Shown one piece after another: positions 28,372 to 35,976 of a stretch of 35,976 nucleotides of DNA. Under the pieces are notes generated by a model, which had not been told where the DNA came from, made no database searches, and was given only the letters and a program-made list of their open reading frames with translations. Every line of letters begins with the position of its first letter. Position 1 is the stretch's first letter. The position numbers and the translations under genes were made by a program. The stretch is from Rubrivivax sp. (GTDB taxonomy: Bacteria; Pseudomonadota; Gammaproteobacteria; Burkholderiales; Burkholderiaceae_C), in contig JAURZK010000070.1 of NCBI GenBank assembly GCA_030653505.1, forward strand, positions 1 to 35,976. The letters run 5' to 3'.

Positions 28372-28966
28372 ACAGCTGGGCCCGGGCTGGGACAGGCCCG
28401 GCCTGGTCGCCGGCGTCGACGAGGCCGGCCGCGGGCCGCTGGCCGGGCCGGTGGTGGCCGCGGCGGTGATCCTCGACGAACTGCGCCCGATCAAGGGCCT
28501 GCGCGACTCGAAGGTGATCAGCCCGCGCCGGCGCGAGGCGCTCTTCGACGAGATCCGCGCGCGGGCGCTGTGCTGCGCCATCGCCAGCGCCAGCGCCGAG
28601 GAGATCGACCGTCTGAACATCCTGCAGGCGACGCTGCTGGCGATGCGGCGCGCCGTCGAGGCGCTGCGCCTGCTGCCGCACCGTGTCGTCGTCGACGGCA
28701 ACCGCGTGCCGCTGTTGAAGATGCCAACGGCAGCGGTCGTCAAGGGCGATGCGCTGGTGCCGGCGGTATCGGCAGCGTCCATCCTCGCCAAGGTGCATCG
28801 CGACCGCCTTTGCCTCGAACTGCATGCCTTGCACCCGCAGTACGGCTTCGACGCGCACAAGGGCTACCCGACGTCCGAGCATCTGGCCGCGCTGCGCCAG
28901 CACGGCGCCTGCGCCGAGCATCGCCGCAGTTACGCGCCGGTGCGTGCCGTGTTGCCGGAAGCATGA
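28343..28966 (+). CDS. rnhB: Ribonuclease HII
   Basis: 207 residues. RNase HII cuts RNA in RNA-DNA hybrids and single ribonucleotides in DNA. The catalytic residues are Asp26 and Glu27 in [14 protein letters not shown] and Asp118 in VVVDGNRVP; the last carboxylate lies in [15 protein letters not shown]. The typical [15 protein letters not shown] segment follows. ATG 28343 overlaps the end of lpxB by 29 bp, and the stop overlaps the next start (ATGA), so it is tightly packed in the lpx cluster as in many proteobacteria. Confidence 0.95.
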   Translation: MPSRKSFRLEQLGPGWDRPGLVAGVDEAGRGPLAGPVVAAAVILDELRPIKGLRDSKVISPRRREALFDEIRARALCCAIASASAEEIDRLNILQATLLAMRRAVEALRLLPHRVVVDGNRVPLLKMPTAAVVKGDALVPAVSAASILAKVHRDRLCLELHALHPQYGFDAHKGYPTSEHLAALRQHGACAEHRRSYAPVRAVLPEA

Positions 28967-29766
28967 TCGAAGCCGCGCGCCCTCAGCCGTTCCACCGCGA
29001 GCCTCAGCGCATCACCTCGCGCGACAACCCGCTGCTCGTGCGCCTGCGCAAGCTGGCGCAGGACGGAAGCGCCTACCGGCGTGCGGGCCAGGTCTGGATC
29101 GAGGGCGAACACCTGTGCACCGCGTTGCGAGAACGGGGCGGTGCCGCGGTGCAGGCGGTGGTCAACGAGGACGCCTGGGCGCGTCCCGCCGTGCGTGATC
29201 TGGCCGCCTGGGCGCCGCGCATCGCGCTCGTGCCGGCGGCGCTGTTCAAGGGTTTCAGTGGCCTGGAGTCGCCTGCGCCGCTGGGCTTCGTGATCGCGAC
29301 CCCCGCCGCGCCGGCCTTGTTGACGCAGGCCGCCACCGTGGTACTGGACCGTGTGCAGGACCCCGGCAACGTCGGCAGCATCATGCGCAGCGCGGCGGCC
29401 TTCGGTGTCGTGCAGGTGCTGGCGCTGAAGGGTACCGTGGCGCTGTGGTCGCCCAAGGTGCTGCGCGCCGGCATGGGTGCGCACTTCGCGCTGCGGCTGC
29501 TGGAAGGCCTCGAGCCCGAGGCGCTGGTCGCACTGCACACGCCGCTGGTGGCCACCGGTTCACACGCCGGGGCGCTGCTGCCGTCGGCGCCGCTGCCGCA
29601 GCCTTGCGCCTGGGTGCTCGGGCACGAGGGGCAGGGCGTGGACGTCGCGCTGCTGGCGCGCTGTGCACTCGAAGTGCGCATTCCGCAGCCGGGCGGCGAA
29701 GAGTCACTGAACGTCGCCGCCGCCGCGGCGGTGTGCCTCTACGAGTCGTCGCGGCGCAGCGCCTGA
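28963..29766 (+). CDS. SpoU/TrmH-family RNA 2'-O-methyltransferase
   Basis: 267 residues. The N-terminal substrate-binding domain ([19 protein letters not shown]) is followed by the SPOUT knot domain with motif 1 [20 protein letters not shown], motif 2 [11 protein letters not shown] and motif 3 [20 protein letters not shown]. These motifs fit AdoMet-dependent 2'-O-ribose methylation of rRNA or tRNA. Relatives include RlmB and TsnR; the target nucleotide cannot be assigned from sequence. Start ATG 28963 overlaps the rnhB stop. It ends the long + strand run and faces ppsR (27 bp between the stops). Confidence 0.9.
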   Translation: MIEAARPQPFHREPQRITSRDNPLLVRLRKLAQDGSAYRRAGQVWIEGEHLCTALRERGGAAVQAVVNEDAWARPAVRDLAAWAPRIALVPAALFKGFSGLESPAPLGFVIATPAAPALLTQAATVVLDRVQDPGNVGSIMRSAAAFGVVQVLALKGTVALWSPKVLRAGMGAHFALRLLEGLEPEALVALHTPLVATGSHAGALLPSAPLPQPCAWVLGHEGQGVDVALLARCALEVRIPQPGGEESLNVAAAAAVCLYESSRRSA

Positions 29767-29793
29767 GCCCGGCCGCCGGCGCTTCGGGCGGGG

Positions 29794-30618
29794 TCAGTAG
29801 ATGAGCCGGTCGGGCCGCAGGTCACGCAGGATGGTGGTGGCGATTTCCTCGATCGACTTGTGGGTCGAGCTCAGCCACGAGATGCCCTCGCGCCGCATCA
29901 TGCTTTCGGCCTCGCTCACCTCGTGACGGCAGTTCTGCAGCGAAGCGTACTTGCTGTCGGGCCGGCGCTCGTTGCGGATCTGCGAGAGCCGTTGCGGGTC
30001 GATGGTCAGCCCGAAACACTTGCGCTTGAACGGTGCCAGCGGCGTGGGCAGGCGGCCGCGGTCGAAGTCTTCCGGGATCAACGGGTAGTTCGCGGCCTTG
30101 ATGCCGTGCTGCATGGCCAGGTAGAGGCTGGTGGGCGTCTTGCCGCTGCGGCTGACGCCCAGCAGGATGACGTCGGCGATGCTCAGGTTGAGCGCGCTCT
30201 GCCCGTCGTCGTGCGCCAGACTGAAGTTGATGGCCTCGATGCGGTCGTGGTACTCCTGGCTCTGGCTCGCGTCGCTGAACCGTCCGACGCGGTGGTTGCT
30301 CTTGACGCCGAACTCTGCCTCCAGCGGCTCGACAAAGGTGCGGAACATGTCCAGCACCATGCCCTTGCAGTGGTCGCCGGTGACGATGGCGCGCACGTCG
30401 TCGTTGACCAGCGTGATGAAGACGATGGGTCGCTTGCCCTCGTTGGCCGCCGTCTCGTTGATCTCGCGCAGCACGACGGTGGCCTTCTCGACTGTGTCGA
30501 TGAAGGGCCTGCGCACGTGGCGGGGCTTGGTCGGGAACTGGTTGAGGATGGAGTTGCCGAAGGTCTCGGCCGTGATACCGGTGCCGTCAGAGACAAAAAA
30601 GACGCTGCGTTCGGTCAT
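29794..30618 (-). CDS. ppsR: Pyruvate, water dikinase regulatory protein (PSRP)
   Basis: 274 residues, DUF299 family. This bifunctional enzyme inactivates PEP synthase by ADP-dependent phosphorylation of a Thr next to the catalytic His and reactivates it by Pi-dependent removal. The P-loop is GVSRSGKT (residues 154-161), and the N-terminus (VFFVSDGTGITAETFG) and HRVGRFSDASQSQEYHDRI are typical. It is divergent from ppsA, its predicted target, across a 206-bp gap, which strongly supports the assignment to the pps type rather than the PPDK type. The ATG is at 30616-30618. Confidence 0.96.
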   Translation of the reverse strand: MTERSVFFVSDGTGITAETFGNSILNQFPTKPRHVRRPFIDTVEKATVVLREINETAANEGKRPIVFITLVNDDVRAIVTGDHCKGMVLDMFRTFVEPLEAEFGVKSNHRVGRFSDASQSQEYHDRIEAINFSLAHDDGQSALNLSIADVILLGVSRSGKTPTSLYLAMQHGIKAANYPLIPEDFDRGRLPTPLAPFKRKCFGLTIDPQRLSQIRNERRPDSKYASLQNCRHEVSEAESMMRREGISWLSSTHKSIEEIATTILRDLRPDRLIY

Positions 30619-30662
30619 GGATGCGCTGTTCTCGGGGGCGCGCCGGGGCTGGCGACCGCCCC

Positions 30663-30687
30663 ATCATACGGACGAAGTCCTTAGAAT
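30663..30687 (+). promoter_or_regulatory. Divergent ppsR/ppsA promoter region
   Basis: In the 206-bp gap, TAGAAT (30682-30687) is a -10 candidate for ppsA and the complement of ATCATA (30663-30668), TATGAT, is a -10 candidate for ppsR. Convincing -35 boxes are missing for both. A CATGCC/GGCATG stem (30751-30756 with 30765-30770) lies in the ppsA leader. Overlapping divergent promoters would tie the two genes together; this is inferred. Confidence 0.35.
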
Positions 30688-30824
30688 CAGTGCAACTTTC
30701 CGCCTCGCCACCCCGCCTTGAACCCCACGCGCCCGCCCGTCGAAGAACAACATGCCGCCGCGTGGGCATGGGCCGCTGACCTGCCTGCGGAAGCACCGGT
30801 TTTGTCACATCACGGAGCTTTCCC

Positions 30825-33251
<2,427 letters not shown>

Positions 33252-33257
33252 AGGGCT

Positions 33258-33296
33258 GCTGCGGCGCCGCAGGGGCGGCGCCGCGGCCGGGTTTTT
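33258..33296 (+). terminator. Rho-independent terminator of ppsA
   Basis: Stem of 13 pairs, GCTGCGGCGCCGC (33258-33270) with GCGGCGCCGCGGC (33275-33287), with one G-U pair and an AGGG loop, followed by a five-T run at 33292-33296. This is the clearest intrinsic terminator in the window and isolates ppsA from the symporter genes. Confidence 0.92.
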
Positions 33297-33357
33297 CCGG
33301 CTATCGATAACCCGTCCGGTGTCGGGCGTCGCTGTGCCTTGCACCACAATCGCCGCC

Positions 33358-33663
33358 ATGAGCGACATGCCCCGACAAAGGCTCTGGCGCGCCACCTCGT
33401 GGCTGACCGGGGCGCTGCTGCTGGCCTGGTTGCTGCTGAGCGTGCTGGGCCCGTGGTTCGCACGCGACCTCGACACTTGGCAGTTCTTCGGCTTTCCGCT
33501 CGGCTTCTGGCTCGTCGGCCAGGGGGCGCTGCTGGCCTACCTGCTGATCATCGTGATCTACATCGTGCGCATGGAGCGCATGGAAGCCCGCTACCACCGC
33601 GAACGCGACGAGCAGGCCGGTGACCGGGTCGACACCGCCGCGCCGTCCGCCACGCAGCCGTGA
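33358..33663 (+). CDS. DUF4212 small membrane subunit next to a sodium:solute symporter
   Basis: 101 residues with two membrane helices (about residues 16-36 and 49-72) and a charged C-terminal tail. FPLGFWLVGQGALLAYLLIIVIY is the part typical of DUF4212, although the helix runs across it. Genes of this family almost always precede a VC_2705-type symporter gene, as here, and the protein is thought to be an accessory subunit; direct function is unknown. ATG 33358 is chosen over a GTG-type start further upstream because that start would lie before any leader. The end overlaps the symporter start (GTGA at 33660-33663). Confidence 0.85.
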   Translation: MSDMPRQRLWRATSWLTGALLLAWLLLSVLGPWFARDLDTWQFFGFPLGFWLVGQGALLAYLLIIVIYIVRMERMEARYHRERDEQAGDRVDTAAPSATQP

Positions 33664-35720
33664 TAGGCCGCCGTTACGCGCTCTTCCTGCTGGGCTTCGC
33701 CACGCTCATCGGCGTCATGGGCGCCGCGGAGCATGCCGGGCTGCCGCACAGCTGGATAGGCGCCACCTTCCTCGTCGTGACCGTGGGCGTCTATGCCTGC
33801 ATCGGCTTCCTGTGCCGCACCGCCGACGAGGCCGAGTACTTCGTCGCCGGCCGGCGCGTGCCGGCGATGTACAACGGCCTGGCCACGGCGGCCGACTGGA
33901 TGTCGGCGGCGTCCTTCATCGGCACCGCAGGCGTGCTCTACCTGCAGGGCTTCGCGGGGCTGGCCTACATCCTGGGCTGGACCGGCGGCTACGTGCTGCT
34001 GGCCGTGCTGCTGGCGCCTTACCTGCGCCGATTCGGGCAGTACACCGTGCCCGACTTCCTCGGGGCGCGCTATGGCGGCCATCTGCCGCGCACCATCGGC
34101 GCACTCTCGGCGGTGGCGGTGTCCTTCGTCTACCTCGTGGTGCAGATCTACGGCGTAGGCCTCATCACCTCGCACCTCACCGGCTTCAGTTTCGAGCTCG
34201 GCATCTTCGTCGGCCTGGGCGGCGTGCTGGTGTGTTCCTTCCTCGGCGGCATGCGCGCCGTCACCTGGACGCAGGTGGCGCAGTACATCGTGCTCATCGT
34301 CGCTTACCTGGTGCCGCTGACGTGGCTGTCGGTGAAGCAGACGGGCAACCCGCTGGCGGCCCTGTCCTACGGCGTGCAGCTCGAGCACAACGCGGCGCGT
34401 GAACGCCAGCTGGCGCAGGACCCGGCCGAGATCGAGGTGGCGCAGCGCCAGCGCGCGCTGGCGGTCGATGCCGCGCGCAAGCTGCAGGACGTGCGGTCCG
34501 CGATGGCACAGGACGCGCAGGCGCAGACGCGGCGCATCGCCGAACTGCGGCACGCCAATGCCCCCTTGCTGCAGGTGCAGCGCGCCGAGCGCGAGTTCGT
34601 GCAGCGGCCGCGCACCGAGGACGATGCCCGTGCACGCTACGAACGCGACCGCGAGCGTGCGCTCGCGCGTGCCGCGCCGCTGGCCGGCATGCCGCCGCAG
34701 ACGCTGCCCTTCGCCACCGGCGACCCGGCAGGCGACGGAACGGCGCGCCAGCGCTACCAGGCCGAGCGTGTCAACTTCATCGCGTTGCTGCTGTGCCTGA
34801 TGATGGGCACGGCGGCACTGCCGCACCTGCTGACGCGTTACTACACGACACCTTCGGTGGCGCAGGCCAGGCGCTCGGTGGCCTGGTCGCTGTTCTTCAT
34901 CATGCTGCTCTACCTGGCGGCGCCGACGCTGGCCGTGCTGGTCAAGTACGAGGTGCTGCACAACGTCGTCGGCTTGCCCTTCGACCAGTTGCCGCAGTGG
35001 GTGAGCCGCTGGTCCAAGGTCGACCCCAACCTGATGTCGGTGCGTGACCTCAACGGCGACGGCCTGCTGCAGCTGGGCGAGCTGGCCATCGCGGGCGACA
35101 TCGTCGTGCTCGCGGCGCCCGAGATCGGTGGCCTGCCCTACTGGGTGACGGCCCTGGTGGCCGCCGGTGGCCTGGCTGCCGCGCTTTCGACTGCAGACGG
35201 CCTGCTGCTGACCATCGCCAACTCGTTGTCGCACGACCTCTACTTCCGTCTCGTCCGCCCGCGCGCGGCGGCAGTGTCGAGGGTCATCGCGTCGAAGATG
35301 TTGGTGATGGTGGTGGCGCTGCTGGCGGCGCTCATCGCGGCGCTGAAGATCACCGACATCCTGCAGTTCGTCTCGGCGGCGTTCTCGCTCGCCGCGGCGG
35401 CCTTCTTCCCGGCTCTGGTGCTCGGCATCTTCTGGCGCCGCAGCAACCGTGCGGGGGCGGTGGCCGGCATGCTCACCGGGCTGGGGGTGTGTGGCTGGTA
35501 CATGGTCACCAACCTCGGGTTGCTGCGCCGACTCTTCGACGTCACGCGGCCGCTGGCCGAATGCCAGTGGTTCGGCATCGAACCCATCGCCGCGGCGGTG
35601 TTCGCGGTGCCCGCCGGTGCCCTGGTGATGGTGGTCGTCAGCCTGCTGACGCGCCCGCCCGATGCCGCGCAGCGGGCGCTGGTCGACCGCATGCGCGTAC
35701 CGGGGCCCGACGAACGCTGA
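33660..35720 (+). CDS. Sodium:solute symporter, VC_2705 subfamily, with EF-hand loop
   Basis: 686 residues, well above the roughly 550 of ActP-type acetate symporters. It has the SSS fold with many membrane helices; [20 protein letters not shown] and [17 protein letters not shown] are the family signature near helices 2-3, and [20 protein letters not shown] is the typical later helix. The extra length is a soluble charged insertion at about residues 238-371, rich in Ala/Arg/Glu/Gln and probably coiled coil. A canonical EF-hand loop, [12 protein letters not shown] (residues 463-474), lies in a second soluble loop. From recalled relatives both features are family-wide. The substrate is probably a short-chain monocarboxylate; that is inference. 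The GTG start overlaps the DUF4212 stop, giving a coupled pair. Confidence 0.9.
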   Translation: MIGRRYALFLLGFATLIGVMGAAEHAGLPHSWIGATFLVVTVGVYACIGFLCRTADEAEYFVAGRRVPAMYNGLATAADWMSAASFIGTAGVLYLQGFAGLAYILGWTGGYVLLAVLLAPYLRRFGQYTVPDFLGARYGGHLPRTIGALSAVAVSFVYLVVQIYGVGLITSHLTGFSFELGIFVGLGGVLVCSFLGGMRAVTWTQVAQYIVLIVAYLVPLTWLSVKQTGNPLAALSYGVQLEHNAARERQLAQDPAEIEVAQRQRALAVDAARKLQDVRSAMAQDAQAQTRRIAELRHANAPLLQVQRAEREFVQRPRTEDDARARYERDRERALARAAPLAGMPPQTLPFATGDPAGDGTARQRYQAERVNFIALLLCLMMGTAALPHLLTRYYTTPSVAQARRSVAWSLFFIMLLYLAAPTLAVLVKYEVLHNVVGLPFDQLPQWVSRWSKVDPNLMSVRDLNGDGLLQLGELAIAGDIVVLAAPEIGGLPYWVTALVAAGGLAAALSTADGLLLTIANSLSHDLYFRLVRPRAAAVSRVIASKMLVMVVALLAALIAALKITDILQFVSAAFSLAAAAFFPALVLGIFWRRSNRAGAVAGMLTGLGVCGWYMVTNLGLLRRLFDVTRPLAECQWFGIEPIAAAVFAVPAGALVMVVVSLLTRPPDAAQRALVDRMRVPGPDER

Positions 35721-35761
35721 GGCGGGGCACGCGTCAGGAAGCGGGTCGGCATGGACCTGGG

Positions 35762-35770
35762 TGCTATACT
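35762..35770 (+). promoter_or_regulatory. rpsF operon promoter (extended -10)
   Basis: TGcTATACT (35762-35770) is an extended -10 element 118 bp before the rpsF ATG and 42 bp after the symporter stop. No good -35 is present. It has the same form as the rpsB promoter. Confidence 0.6.
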
Positions 35771-35776
35771 TATCGG

Positions 35777-35887
35777 CTTTCCTTGCCGCACCCGTCATGT
35801 CGACGCATCGGGGCGGCTTCCACCACCGAGCCTTGCAGCCACTCACGCAGTGGGTCGCGCACCGGCCGGAATCCACAAGGAGTATTC
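35777..35887 (+). promoter_or_regulatory. rpsF leader, possible S6:S18 regulatory motif
   Basis: The leader of about 110 bases can form GGCT (35815-35818) with AGCC (35829-35832) around a CCACCACCG-containing loop, and CCACT (35839-35843) with AGTGG (35849-35853). S6:S18 is known to bind rpsF leaders with a conserved CCG motif in many bacteria, so this is a candidate; the match is by eye and weak. The ribosome site AAGGAG is at 35877-35882. Confidence 0.35.
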
Positions 35888-35976
35888 ATGCGTCACTATG
35901 AGATCGTTCTACTGATCCATCCGGATCAAAGCGAACAGGTTCCGGCCATGCTGGAACGCTACAAGACCCTGGTCAC
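35888..35976 (+). CDS. rpsF: 30S ribosomal protein S6, N-terminal part (cut by window end)
   Basis: The first 29 codons, [20 protein letters not shown] and on to KTLV, match the start of S6, including the conserved RHYEIV(L) strand and the HPDQSEQV turn. S6 binds S18 on the 30S platform. AAGGAG five bases before the ATG is an excellent ribosome site. The rest of the gene, probably followed by priB and rpsR, is outside the window. Confidence 0.95.
   Translation, partial: MRHYEIVLLIHPDQSEQVPAMLERYKTLV

Noticed and set aside
33591..35876. A 761-codon reverse reading frame over the symporter
   Set aside because: Antisense to the symporter; product is His/Arg/Gln-rich and lacks any membrane or enzyme motif.

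Overview
The window is a gene-dense, strongly GC-rich stretch of bacterial chromosome. Gene order and protein sequences point to a betaproteobacterium of the order Burkholderiales, most likely near the Rubrivivax/Leptothrix/Ideonella group. The diagnostic runs are bamB-der-hfq-hflX-hflK-hflC-hisZ-purA, rpsB-tsf-pyrH-frr-uppS-cdsA-dxr-rseP-bamA-skp-lpxD-fabZ-lpxA-lpxB-rnhB, and a divergent ppsR/ppsA pair. The taxon is inferred from layout and recalled family sequences; no search was run.

Layout. (1) 1-9005, + strand: the end of bamB, then der, hfq, hflX, hflK, hflC, a DUF2065 membrane protein, hisZ, purA and a phosphoribosyltransferase. This cluster covers outer-membrane assembly, ribosome GTPases, RNA chaperoning, FtsH control, and histidine/adenine synthesis. 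(2) 9015-9190, - strand: a tRNA-Leu(CAG) with its own promoter and terminator, placed head-to-head with rnr (RNase R, + strand). (3) 11559-14345, - strand: a DadA-like FAD oxidoreductase followed by bifunctional Nnr (NAD(P)HX repair). (4) 14423-29766, + strand: a long run starting with a promoter and a structured rpsB leader. It continues through translation factors, UMP kinase, isoprenoid and phospholipid precursors, the site-2 protease, BamA/Skp and the first steps of lipid A synthesis, and ends with RNase HII and a SpoU-type RNA methyltransferase. (5) 29794-33296: ppsR (-) divergent from ppsA (+), with a strong terminator after ppsA. (6) 33358-35720: DUF4212 protein plus a sodium:solute symporter of the VC_2705 type, then the promoter, leader and first 29 codons of rpsF.

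How the genes work together. The central run makes the envelope. UppS gives the undecaprenyl carrier, CdsA gives CDP-diacylglycerol, Dxr feeds isoprenoids, LpxA/LpxD/LpxB build lipid A, FabZ competes with LpxA/LpxD for the same 3-hydroxyacyl-ACP pool, BamA/BamB/Skp assemble outer-membrane proteins, and RseP relays envelope stress. PpsA/PpsR and the symporter suggest growth on organic acids through gluconeogenesis.

I see no mobile element, CRISPR array, prophage or defence locus, and no clear new biological system. The items most worth a second look are a 59-bp exact copy of der sequence fused in frame to the bamB fragment at the left edge, two mutually exclusive hairpins in the rpsB leader, the rnr start region (no normal start with a ribosome site), a promoter-like patch of rare codons at the end of bamA, an Ala in the BamA VRGF motif, and an EF-hand loop plus a large charged insertion in the symporter.
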